Shown here: positions 53,712 to 63,162 of the stretch, in pieces
How the letters are laid out: each line of letters starts with the position of its first letter
How positions within the stretch are numbered: position 1 is the first letter of the stretch
DNA from: Candidatus Fibrimonadaceae bacterium
GTDB lineage: Bacteria; Fibrobacterota; Fibrobacteria; Fibrobacterales; Fibrobacteraceae
DNA: 64,000 nucleotides
Direction of reading: 5' to 3'
NCBI GenBank assembly: GCA_031281275.1
Contig: JAITFP010000043.1
Location: forward strand, 1-64,000
Made by a program: the position numbers and the translations under genes
The notes under the pieces: model-generated
Seen by the model: the letters and a program-made list of their open reading frames with translations, nothing else
The model's database searches: none
What the model was told of the DNA's origin: nothing

Positions 53712-55879
53712 ATAGCGTTTCTATAATACCGGCTCCTGTTGCGGCTCAAATTTCGGGTCCAGGTTCTTTTTTTGGCTCTTGCCAAATTGCTTCTGGCAAT
53801 TTTGAAGACATATTAAGTGCTATGTCTGGAGACATTATAAATAATGTTATACCAGATGTTATGTCTGAGTTTCCAGCAATAAGCAGTGATTCAGAAAATT
53901 TAGTGGAACAGCCTGTGCCCTTAGATTTTACTTTTCAGGATTTTGACAAAAGCGAAGTGTTAATGCAATTGCAGCAAATACTCGGTGAAGATGCTGGGAC
54001 AGAGGCTTATGAGCGCATAGTAAATTTACTTGAAAAAGGCACCCTTTCTGTGCATGCAGATACCCTTGATTTGGATAAGAATGCTTTTGAAAAATTAACG
54101 GTATCTCTTCTGGAAAGGCTTGATATAGCAATAAAACAGATAACAAAAGCCCCAGTTGATGAGCAAGACAGAGATTTGCAAGTCAGTGATGTGCGAGAAT
54201 ATGAAAATAAAGATAATTTAGACAGGGAAAAATTTTTGAATTTGATAACGGATTTATTGAAGACTGGAATGATAACCCCGCAAGAATATGAAACTGCTTT
54301 GAAAAATCCCGAAGAATCTTCTTTGCCAGAACTTTTTGGAGAGCTTAAAAAAGAAGCGGTGAAATTGATTGAAAAACTTGAAAATGTTGAAGAAATTGAC
54401 CCAGAACGGATTGTTCTGTACTCGCCTATAGAAGAACCAAGTCAAATTGAGCAACCAAGTAAAGTTGAGCAGCCAAAGCAAGCAGAGCAACCGAAACAAG
54501 TAGAACCGCAAAGGCAAGGTGAGCAACCTAGGCAAACGGAACAATTCTGGCGAGCAGAACGACCTGTTCAGGTTAAAGAACCAAGCCAAGTTGAACGTAC
54601 CGAGCAAATTGAACAACCCAAACAGCCAAGGCAGGTAGAACAACCTAGGCAAACTGAACAACCCATTAGAACGGAACTATACAGCCAAGTTGAACATACC
54701 GAGCAAACTGAACAACCCAAACAGCCAAGGCATATAGAACAACCTTGGCAAACTGAAGTTTTCAGGCAGGTAGAAAAATTTTCGCAAGCCGAACAACCAC
54801 AACCCAAACAAGCTGAGCAACCCATATCTGCAGAGTCTATGGAACAACCAAGGCAGGTTGTGCAAACCGAACAAAATGAACCATTGCTAGAAGAACTGCG
54901 CGTTATTAGCATGGAAATGGAAACGGGAATTCAGCCTAAAGATAAGGCTAAATTTCACGAACTGATAAATAACTTGCTGGAAAAAGGCTTGATAAATGAA
55001 CAAGATTTGAAAAATATTGTAAAAATTCCCGCAATAGATGATGAGAGCAGTTCTCCAATTGAGCCAATTTCTAAAAGCGAGAAAAACGATGCTGAAAAAA
55101 CAGAACCTGTTTTTATTAAGAGTAATGTTTTGGAAAAAATTTGGACAAATTTTGAAAGCGAAAATAAAGTTGAAAAAGAAAACATATTTTCGAAAATCAA
55201 AGAAATTGTTGAGTCAAAAAGCATAAGTACGAGTACAAGTACGAGTACGAGTACAAATACAAGCGCAATCGCAAGCGGCGAGAAGATAGATTTTAAACAT
55301 GCAAAGGTAGAAGTTGAAGTTCGTGCTGTTTGGGAAGCTGGCGATTTAAAGATAGAAACGGTTAATCCAAAAACAGGTGAAAAACTGCAAAGCATTCCCG
55401 TGGCAAATTCGCACAGAATGCAAGAGAGAATACATGAATTTGAAGTTGTTCGCCAAGTTGTATCGCAAGCGAAGTTTATAACAACTCCCACAGGAGAACA
55501 AAAACTTACAATGCAGCTCCGTCCTGAGCATTTGGGGCAAATGAATTTACGCATTGTTTTGAATAACGGAGAAATGCAAATTCACGCACGTGTTGAAAGC
55601 ATAACGGCTCAGGCAGCATTAGAAAGCCATATTGGGCTTTTGCGCGAGGGTTTGGAAAAGCAGGGAATAAATTTAGAGAGGCTGGAAGTTTCTGTTGAGC
55701 AAAGAGACAGGCAAGATGCTTTTTCTTTGGCAGAGAAACATGAACAGCACGAAAGACATGGCAATGGCAAGCACCACCATCGCAACAAAGAAATGCACTT
55801 GGCGGTTTCGGTAAAAAAAGATGTAGATTCCGATACGGGCAGGCGACTGGGTTACAACACAATGGAATATTTAGCATAA
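53708..55879 (+). CDS. fliK: Flagellar hook-length control protein FliK
   Basis: C-terminal KLTMQLRPEHLGQMNLRIVLNNGEMQIHARVESITAQAALESHIGLLREGLEKQGINLERLEVSV; Q/E/P-rich repeats in the variable region; start taken at MNSVSII. Confidence 0.9.
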   Translation: MNSVSIIPAPVAAQISGPGSFFGSCQIASGNFEDILSAMSGDIINNVIPDVMSEFPAISSDSENLVEQPVPLDFTFQDFDKSEVLMQLQQILGEDAGTEAYERIVNLLEKGTLSVHADTLDLDKNAFEKLTVSLLERLDIAIKQITKAPVDEQDRDLQVSDVREYENKDNLDREKFLNLITDLLKTGMITPQEYETALKNPEESSLPELFGELKKEAVKLIEKLENVEEIDPERIVLYSPIEEPSQIEQPSKVEQPKQAEQPKQVEPQRQGEQPRQTEQFWRAERPVQVKEPSQVERTEQIEQPKQPRQVEQPRQTEQPIRTELYSQVEHTEQTEQPKQPRHIEQPWQTEVFRQVEKFSQAEQPQPKQAEQPISAESMEQPRQVVQTEQNEPLLEELRVISMEMETGIQPKDKAKFHELINNLLEKGLINEQDLKNIVKIPAIDDESSSPIEPISKSEKNDAEKTEPVFIKSNVLEKIWTNFESENKVEKENIFSKIKEIVESKSISTSTSTSTSTNTSAIASGEKIDFKHAKVEVEVRAVWEAGDLKIETVNPKTGEKLQSIPVANSHRMQERIHEFEVVRQVVSQAKFITTPTGEQKLTMQLRPEHLGQMNLRIVLNNGEMQIHARVESITAQAALESHIGLLREGLEKQGINLERLEVSVEQRDRQDAFSLAEKHEQHERHGNGKHHHRNKEMHLAVSVKKDVDSDTGRRLGYNTMEYLA

Positions 55880-55888
55880 GGAGGCTTT

Positions 55889-56968
55889 ATGGCTGCTGTT
55901 ACTGGTTACAATAGTTTATTTGACCTTGAGCACAAACCGGAGGTTCGCAAGGTATCTGCTTCTGCCTCTGGCGGCGAGAAAGTTGTTAGCGAAGGAGACA
56001 CCAAGCTATTTAAAGCCTCAAAAGATGAGATGGGCAAAGATTCGTTTTTGAATTTGCTCGTTGCACAGTTAAAATATCAAGACCCACTTAATCCAGCAGA
56101 AGATACTCAGTTTGTTTCGCAGCTCGCTCAATTCTCGCAGCTTGAATTCACGCAAAATTCTACGCAGGCAATTTCTACCCTCGCGAGCAGTATGCAGGCA
56201 TTTATGGAAATGCAGACTTTACAGGCACAGAGCATAACCAACGCCAGTGCAACTCCGCTTTTAGGCAAGGATGTTCGTGTTATGGAAGCTGCTTTTGACT
56301 ATAAAAGCGGTGGAAGGGAATTTAATATTCATTTGCTTGAAGGAAATAAAACTGGAACTGTTGTGATTAAAGATAAAGAAGGAAAAACTGTTGCTGAATT
56401 AGAAGTTGGAGTTGAAAGCAGCAAAGGTGGCGATGCAAAGATAAAATGGGATGGCAAAGACACGGAAACCAAGAATGCCGTACTAGCGGGCCAATACTCC
56501 GTTGAAGTTTTTGATGCCTCTGGCATGAAAAACGCAGGTTATGCTTATCAAGATGGCACGGTGAGCGGAGTTAGCTTTAGCTCAAGCGGAGCTGGTTTAA
56601 CTATAGGCGGACTGCAATACGGGCTTGGATATTTGGTAAGCGTGGAAGAAGATTCCAAAAAGGCGAGCGGTGCTTCAAGTAATCCTGATCATAAGATATC
56701 TGATGATGTTATGAAGAAAATAGCGAGCATTATGAAATCCAAAGACGAGAAAGATGCAATAGTGAATATAGCTAAAGCTCTTGGTTGGAAAGACATAGAT
56801 GCAGACGGAGATCCTTTGGATTACGAAGGAGTGAACGAGATTGTTGAGATTCTGAACAAGCCCGAAATAAAAGACGAAGAGATGATAAAGAAGCTAGCCG
56901 AACTTCTTGGAAAAGAAGATGAAGATTTTGCAGAGATGTTAAAGAAGGTAAAGAATATTTTGGGTTAA
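55889..56968 (+). CDS. flgD: Flagellar hook assembly protein FlgD
   Basis: MGKDSFLNLLVAQLKYQDPLNPAEDTQFVSQLAQFSQLE; C-terminal extension rich in D/E/K. Confidence 0.93.
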   Translation: MAAVTGYNSLFDLEHKPEVRKVSASASGGEKVVSEGDTKLFKASKDEMGKDSFLNLLVAQLKYQDPLNPAEDTQFVSQLAQFSQLEFTQNSTQAISTLASSMQAFMEMQTLQAQSITNASATPLLGKDVRVMEAAFDYKSGGREFNIHLLEGNKTGTVVIKDKEGKTVAELEVGVESSKGGDAKIKWDGKDTETKNAVLAGQYSVEVFDASGMKNAGYAYQDGTVSGVSFSSSGAGLTIGGLQYGLGYLVSVEEDSKKASGASSNPDHKISDDVMKKIASIMKSKDEKDAIVNIAKALGWKDIDADGDPLDYEGVNEIVEILNKPEIKDEEMIKKLAELLGKEDEDFAEMLKKVKNILG

Positions 56969-56972
56969 AAAA

Positions 56973-57647
56973 GTGCATCCGCTGCTTTCGCTATGCAATA
57001 AATCTTCGCTTTGGATTTATGAGAATTTGACGAAAATTCTCAGAACCCACGAAGAAGGCGGAAACACATGTTTTGGATTGACAATGCGTTTGCATGGTGA
57101 ACTTGTGAAATTGGGATATTCTCCCAAACTTTTGCTCGGTCATAAAAAACACATAAAAAATGCGCATTGCGCACTTAGCATTGTTGATAATGGAGTTGAG
57201 CTTTTTTTAGACCCAGGATATTTGATTTTTGACCCCCTGCCCATACCACCAAATATTCCGCAGCAAAACAAGGCTACATTTCCCTTGCAACCAAACTGGG
57301 TACGTCTTGAAAGAGATGGCGAAAATCTCTGCCTTTGGACAGGTGTTGCAAACGAGGCGGCAAAATTCCGTTTTTACTTTCCGCTCAAAGGCTGCTCAAT
57401 GGAAGAATTCAACGTAGCGTGGGAAGAGAGCTACACGGGTGAATCGATGAAATATTTGGTATTCAACAAACTGGATAGAAAAACTGCAACTCAATATTAT
57501 TACCAAAATGGAAAACTTTTGATAAGAACTCCAACTGGTTCAACTCAGAGAAAACTTGAGAGAAAGGATAAGATAGAAGTTTTATCGGGTATGTTTGAGT
57601 TGGATAGAGGGTTGTTGGAGGAGCATTTTTCTACATTAGACCCATGA
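56973..57647 (+). CDS. Arylamine N-acetyltransferase-like/transglutaminase-fold protein
   Basis: EEGGNTCFGLTMRLHGELVKLGYSPKLLLGHKK...HCALSI...LFLDPGY (C-H-D arrangement). Confidence 0.6.
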   Translation: MHPLLSLCNKSSLWIYENLTKILRTHEEGGNTCFGLTMRLHGELVKLGYSPKLLLGHKKHIKNAHCALSIVDNGVELFLDPGYLIFDPLPIPPNIPQQNKATFPLQPNWVRLERDGENLCLWTGVANEAAKFRFYFPLKGCSMEEFNVAWEESYTGESMKYLVFNKLDRKTATQYYYQNGKLLIRTPTGSTQRKLERKDKIEVLSGMFELDRGLLEEHFSTLDP

Positions 57648-58327
57648 ATAAAACTGTAACCGTTCCATTTATGTTATTAGGCATTCTTTTCAGTGTTTGC
57701 CTGATTACCTCTAATTTATTAAGTACCAAAGTTATTAAATTAGGAGACATCACTACAATTACAGGCGGTATGCTTGTATTTCCAATATCGTATATCATAA
57801 ATGATTGTATAGTTGAAGTATGGGGATATAAAAAAACTCGTATGATTATTTGGATTGGATTTGCAGCTAATTTTTTTGTGTTGGCTTTTGCTCAATTAGT
57901 TGTTCTTTGTCCTTCGCCTGATTTTTGGACTGGTGAATCTAGTTTTAATTTTGTTTTTAGATTGGCTCCAAGAATTGCTTTTGCTAGCGTTCTAGCTTTT
58001 TTAGTGGGTTCATTTTTAAATGCTTATGTTATGAGCAAGATGAAAATATATCATAAAGGAAAGTATTTTTCATTTAGAGCTATAGTTTCAACATTATTTG
58101 GCGAGGCAGCAGATTCAATTATTTTTTTCCCAATAGCTTTTGCAGGAATGCTAGCTATGAAATATTTATTTTTAATGATTATCACGCAAATTTTTCTAAA
58201 ATCTCTTTACGAAATTATTGTATTGCCTATTACCATTATATTAGTAAAATATTTAAAAAAAATAGAGAATACAGATGTATTTGACCATGATATTTCTTAC
58301 AATGTATTGAAGGTAAAGGATATTTAA
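57644..58327 (+). CDS. Queuosine precursor transporter (YhhQ/VUT family)
   Basis: NLLSTKVIKLGDITTITGGMLVFPISYIINDCIVEVWGYKKTRMIIWIGF. Confidence 0.93.
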   Translation: MNKTVTVPFMLLGILFSVCLITSNLLSTKVIKLGDITTITGGMLVFPISYIINDCIVEVWGYKKTRMIIWIGFAANFFVLAFAQLVVLCPSPDFWTGESSFNFVFRLAPRIAFASVLAFLVGSFLNAYVMSKMKIYHKGKYFSFRAIVSTLFGEAADSIIFFPIAFAGMLAMKYLFLMIITQIFLKSLYEIIVLPITIILVKYLKKIENTDVFDHDISYNVLKVKDI

Positions 58328-58329
58328 AA

Positions 58330-59055
58330 CTACCCACCCATCTCTGTTAAATGCTTCCAATATTTAACGGGCAAACATCGCCTTTGGAGCCGTGGATTTT
58401 TTCTCTCTTTTATATTGGCAGATTTATAATAACCCTTCCAAAGAGCAGAAAATTCATCATCTATTTTAGGAATCTCCGCAGCATTGCCGCATATTTCGTA
58501 AACATCCATGCCATCATAATGAATGCCAAGCCCTCTTTTTACATCAACAATCATCCATTGCATATTTGGAAATCTGTTTGCAAAATGCTCTGCGAGTAAA
58601 TTTACAATATTATAAGTAGGTTCAATCACCCCCACCATCAAGTCATTTTCCGCTTTTTGAAAACGCACAAATCCTTTCATATCGTGAGCTTCTTTTCTAA
58701 CTTTGTTCGCTGTTTGAAAAACCGCGTGTGTATGCGGTTCAAGCGTATTTTGCGCATTTTCTGGATTTGTGAAAATTCCCTTTACATATTCCCACAATGA
58801 AATTTCCATTTCCGGTAGTTCAGAAAGATAAGCCGCTTGTATCATAAATGCGGTATTTTTGCCAGCATTTTTTTGGATGCCTTTCCAGACTCTTGCTGCA
58901 TTTTCTGGGTTTGTTGTAATTGAGTGAGTGTCTTCGAACATTTGCGGAATATGAACTTCTTCTGCGACAATTCTTTGTACTGGGAGTTTTAGCCTGAATG
59001 CTTCGAAGACGGCACTTAGGAAGCCTTCGAGGGATTGTTCAGTTAGGAGGGTCAT
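58330..59055 (-). CDS. DUF4130 / TIGR03915-type putative DNA repair protein
   Basis: SLEGFLSAVFEAFRLK...RFQKAENDLMVGVIEPTYNIVNLLAEHFANRFPNMQWMIVDVKRGLGIHYDG. Confidence 0.85.
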   Translation of the reverse strand: MTLLTEQSLEGFLSAVFEAFRLKLPVQRIVAEEVHIPQMFEDTHSITTNPENAARVWKGIQKNAGKNTAFMIQAAYLSELPEMEISLWEYVKGIFTNPENAQNTLEPHTHAVFQTANKVRKEAHDMKGFVRFQKAENDLMVGVIEPTYNIVNLLAEHFANRFPNMQWMIVDVKRGLGIHYDGMDVYEICGNAAEIPKIDDEFSALWKGYYKSANIKERKNPRLQRRCLPVKYWKHLTEMGG

Positions 59056-59085
59056 GGGGGTAAGATAGATTTCTATTTTGTCTAT

Positions 59086-62000
59086 ATGAAAAAAATATTA
59101 GGACTTGATTTGGGAACCAATAGCATTGGGTGGGCATTGGTGAATGAAGCGGAAAATGATGAGGAAAAATCCTCAATTATTCGGTTAGGTGTGCGGGTAA
59201 ACCCATTAACCGTAGATGAGTTAACTAATTTTGAAAAAGGAAAAAGTATTACAACCAATGCTGAAAGAACTCTTAAACGCAGTATGCGCCGTAACTTGCA
59301 ACGTTACAAGCTTCGCCGTAAAAATTTGATAGAACTGCTGAAAGAATACGGGTTTATTTCAGATGAAAGTTTTTTATCAGAAAATGGTAGTGCTAAACCA
59401 AAAAATCCAAAATATACAGCTAATTGGGAACATTTTGAAACACTTCGTTTAAGAGCTAAAGCCGCTACAGAAGAGATAACGTTGGAACAATTTGCTCGCG
59501 TATTATTGATGATAAATAAAAAGCGTGGCTACAAAAGTAGCCGCAAGGCAAAGAATAAAGATGAAGATGGAGCTTTGATCGATGGAATGGAAGTTGCAAA
59601 AAAACTATATGATGAAAGTATTACACCAGGACAGTACTGTCTTCAGCTTTTGGAAAAAGGTAATAAACATCTTCCTGATTTTTATCGTTCAGATTTACAA
59701 ACAGAATTTGACAAAATTTGGAAAAAACAAAAAGAATTTTATCCTGAAATTTTGACAGATGAATTGAAAGATAAATTACATGAAAAGAATGAAAAACAAA
59801 CATGGGCTATTTGCAAAGAACCATTTGATATTAAAGGAATTCCCAGAACAACCAAAGGTGAAGAACAAAGAAAAGAGAATTTTGCTTGGCGAGCCAAAGC
59901 TCTATTCGAAAAAATGGAGATGGAAAGTTTAGCTATAGTTTTGCAAAAGATTAACTCGCAAATTAACGGTTCTAGTGGTTATTTAGGGGCTATCAGCGAC
60001 CGGAGCAAGGAACTCTATTTCAACAAACAAACTGTTGGGCAATACCAAATGGCAGTTTTAAATAAGAATCCAAATGCAAGTTTGCGGAATATGGTTTTTT
60101 ACCGTCAAGATTATTTAGATGAGTTTAACACAATTTGGGAAACACAGTCCAAATTTCACAAGGAATTGACAGATGAATTGAAAAGTGAAATTCGTGATGT
60201 TGTGATTTTTTATCAACGTAGATTAAAAAGCCAAAAAGGTTTGATCAGTTTTTGCGAATTTGAAAATCATAAAAAAGAAGTCACAATTGACGGCAAAAAG
60301 AAAGTCATTACTGTTGGTTTGAAAGTTATTCCACGTTCTTCGCCATTATTTCAGGAGTTTAAGATTTGGCAGATTTTAAATAATATTGAAATTGCAGATA
60401 AAAGTACAGATGAAGGTGAAGTTACATTATTGGAACAATGTGAAAAGGAGAAATTATTTGCAAAACTACAAATCACAGAAAGTTTAACTCCAAAAGAAGC
60501 GTTAGAAATTTTATTTGAAAAGAAAGCAAAAAATTATTCGCTATTGAATTATGAAGAGAAAATAGAAGGCAATAAAACCAGAGCGAAAATATATGAAGTT
60601 TTAGGTGAAAATTTAACGGATGAAAATTTGAATGAACTTTGGCATTTGCTTTATTCTTGGGAGGGAGAAAATAAAAATTTAGCAGAAAAAATAACGGAGA
60701 AATATGGTTATCCTACAGATATAACTAAAAAACTATCAAATTTAACTTTCCAAGATGATTATGGTTCTTTAAGTTCGAAAGCAATAAAGAAAATATTACC
60801 TCATTTGAAACAGGGCAATCAATATGATAAAGCGTGTGAACTTGCTGGTTATATTTTTTCAAAAAATTCTTTAACTAAAGAACAAATTGAAAATAAAGTT
60901 TTAAAAAATAAACTTGATATTTTACCAAAAAATTCTCTGCGAAATCCTGTGGTTGAAAAAATCCTCAATCAGATGATTCATATAGTAAATGGAATTATTG
61001 ACACATACGGAAAACCGAATGAAATACGCATTGAATTGGCTCGCGAACTAAAGAAAAATGCAAAAGAACGTGAAGAATTAACAAAATCTATTACTGAAAC
61101 AACAAAATTACACGAGCAATATAGAGAAATTTTGACAAAATCACCTTTCAATCTTTCTTATGTAAGTCGTAATGATATAATTCGTTATAAACTTTACAAG
61201 GAATTAGAAGGTAACGGTTATAAAACACTTTATTCTAATACTTATATTTCACAAGAAAATCTTTTTAGCGGAGATTTTGATGTTGAGCATATCATTCCAC
61301 AATCAAGATTATTTGATGATTCTTTTTCTAATAAAACTTTGGAATTAAGAATTGTAAATAGTGAAAAAGGAAATTTGACCGCCTATGATTTTGTAAAAGA
61401 AAAATATGGTGAAGACACTTTAGAAAATTATTTGAGCAAAATTGAAGATTTATTTGAACGAAAAATTATTTCACGAGCCAAATATAACAAGCTCAAAATG
61501 CAGGGTAAAAATATTCCCGATGGTTTTATCAATCGTGATTTGGCAAACACTCAATACATTACCAAATATGCTAAAACAATGCTCGGTGACTTGGTAAAAT
61601 TTGTTATCAGTACAACTGGTTCAATAACAGAAAGACTACGAGAAGATTGGCAGTTGGTAGATGTTATGAAAGAATTAAATTGGGATAAATACAAAAATCT
61701 TGGTTTGACTGAAGAATTTATAAATGAAGAAGGTCATAAAATTCGTAAAATCAAAAATTGGACAAAACGAAATGATCATCGCCATCACGCGATGGATGCT
61801 TTAACAGTGGCATTTACAAAACGACAATTCATTCAATACCTCAACAATCTCAATGCCAAAAGAATAAACGAAGATCAGAATATTTCCAATACTGAAAAAG
61901 AAGAACAAGATAATTTTACAATAACTTCGGAAGATATTATATTGAAGACAAGAGATGTTTTGGGTATTGAACGAAAAGAATTGTATAAGGATAGAAAAGG

Positions 62001-63162
62001 TAAATTAAGATTTAAACCACCAATGCCTTTAGACGAATTCAGGACAGAATCTAAAAAACATTTAGAAAATATTTTGATTTCTATTAAAACAAAAAACAAG
62101 GTGGTTACGAAAAACGTAAATAAAATAAAGAAAAAAAATGAAACGAATAAAAAAATACAACAAACTCCACGAGGACAACTACATATGGAAACCATTTATG
62201 GTAGTCAAAGGCAATGTGTAGTAAAAGAAGAAGTTGTAAATGCAAAATTTGATGAAGCAAAAATTTTGACAGTCACTAAATCTGCATATAAAGATGCCCT
62301 ATTAAAGCGTTTACGTGAAAATGGGAATGATCCAAAAAAAGCATTTACAGGTAAAAATAATTTGGAGAAAAAACCAATTTGGTTGAATGAATTACATACG
62401 TTGAAAGTACCTGAAAAAGTAAAGACCTTGTCGTTTGAAACAATATACACAATCCGCAAAAAAATTTCTTCGGATTTGAACATAGATAAGGTAATTGATG
62501 TTAAAATTAAACACATACTAAAGAAACGTTTGAATGATTTTAAAGGAGATATGAAAAATGCTTTCACTGATATAGACAAAAATCCAATATGGTTAAATAA
62601 AGAAAAAGGAATTTCTATAAAGTGTGTGACCATTATAGGGTTAAATAATGCCGAAGCATTGCATAACAAATGTGATAAAAATGGCAAAAAGCGAGCTGTA
62701 GATTTTGTAAATACGGGAAATAACCACCACGTAGCAATTTATCGAGATGCAAGTGGAAATTTACAGGAAAATGTAGTTTCATTTTTTGAGACAGTTAAGA
62801 GAGCCAATATGGGTTTACCGATTATTGACAAGAAATATAAACAAGACGAAGGCTGGAAGTTTCTCTTCAGTTTGAAACAGAATGAATATTTTGTGTTTCC
62901 CAATGAAAAAACAGGCTTTAATCCGAAAGAAATTGATTTAATGAATCCAGAAAATTATGGTTTGATTAGCTCAAATTTATTTAGGGTACAAAAAATTGCC
63001 AGTAAAGATTATTGGTTTAGACATCATTTAGAAACTTCAGTTACCAATGATATAAAAGATATAAGTTATAAAAGAGTATCATCATTATCATTTGCCGAAA
63101 ATGTTGTTAAAGTTCGCATAAACCATATTGGTCAAATTGTATTTGTGGGAGAATATGATTAA
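59086..63162 (+). CDS. cas9: Type II-C-like CRISPR RNA-guided endonuclease Cas9, 1358 aa, catalytic motifs present
   Basis: RuvC-I KKILGLDLGTNSIGWAL; Arg-rich bridge helix RSMRRNLQRYKLRRKNL; RuvC-II IRIELARELKK; HNH FDVEHIIPQSRLFDDSFSNKTL; RuvC-III NDHRHHAMDALTVAFT; C-term GWKFLFSLKQNEYFVFP...LFRVQKIASKDYWFRHHLET. Confidence 0.97.
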   Translation: MKKILGLDLGTNSIGWALVNEAENDEEKSSIIRLGVRVNPLTVDELTNFEKGKSITTNAERTLKRSMRRNLQRYKLRRKNLIELLKEYGFISDESFLSENGSAKPKNPKYTANWEHFETLRLRAKAATEEITLEQFARVLLMINKKRGYKSSRKAKNKDEDGALIDGMEVAKKLYDESITPGQYCLQLLEKGNKHLPDFYRSDLQTEFDKIWKKQKEFYPEILTDELKDKLHEKNEKQTWAICKEPFDIKGIPRTTKGEEQRKENFAWRAKALFEKMEMESLAIVLQKINSQINGSSGYLGAISDRSKELYFNKQTVGQYQMAVLNKNPNASLRNMVFYRQDYLDEFNTIWETQSKFHKELTDELKSEIRDVVIFYQRRLKSQKGLISFCEFENHKKEVTIDGKKKVITVGLKVIPRSSPLFQEFKIWQILNNIEIADKSTDEGEVTLLEQCEKEKLFAKLQITESLTPKEALEILFEKKAKNYSLLNYEEKIEGNKTRAKIYEVLGENLTDENLNELWHLLYSWEGENKNLAEKITEKYGYPTDITKKLSNLTFQDDYGSLSSKAIKKILPHLKQGNQYDKACELAGYIFSKNSLTKEQIENKVLKNKLDILPKNSLRNPVVEKILNQMIHIVNGIIDTYGKPNEIRIELARELKKNAKEREELTKSITETTKLHEQYREILTKSPFNLSYVSRNDIIRYKLYKELEGNGYKTLYSNTYISQENLFSGDFDVEHIIPQSRLFDDSFSNKTLELRIVNSEKGNLTAYDFVKEKYGEDTLENYLSKIEDLFERKIISRAKYNKLKMQGKNIPDGFINRDLANTQYITKYAKTMLGDLVKFVISTTGSITERLREDWQLVDVMKELNWDKYKNLGLTEEFINEEGHKIRKIKNWTKRNDHRHHAMDALTVAFTKRQFIQYLNNLNAKRINEDQNISNTEKEEQDNFTITSEDIILKTRDVLGIERKELYKDRKGKLRFKPPMPLDEFRTESKKHLENILISIKTKNKVVTKNVNKIKKKNETNKKIQQTPRGQLHMETIYGSQRQCVVKEEVVNAKFDEAKILTVTKSAYKDALLKRLRENGNDPKKAFTGKNNLEKKPIWLNELHTLKVPEKVKTLSFETIYTIRKKISSDLNIDKVIDVKIKHILKKRLNDFKGDMKNAFTDIDKNPIWLNKEKGISIKCVTIIGLNNAEALHNKCDKNGKKRAVDFVNTGNNHHVAIYRDASGNLQENVVSFFETVKRANMGLPIIDKKYKQDEGWKFLFSLKQNEYFVFPNEKTGFNPKEIDLMNPENYGLISSNLFRVQKIASKDYWFRHHLETSVTNDIKDISYKRVSSLSFAENVVKVRINHIGQIVFVGEYD

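Noticed and set aside
54254-54912. Cys/Leu-rich minus-strand ORFs (54254-54661, 54568-54912: CSVCLGCSTCLGCLGC...)
   Set aside because: Antisense of the fliK Q/E/P repeat tract; low-complexity artefact with no start context.
55227-55262. AGTACGAGTACA repeat as a CRISPR-like or regulatory array
   Set aside because: Short 12-bp coding microsatellite giving (ST)n in fliK; no spacers.
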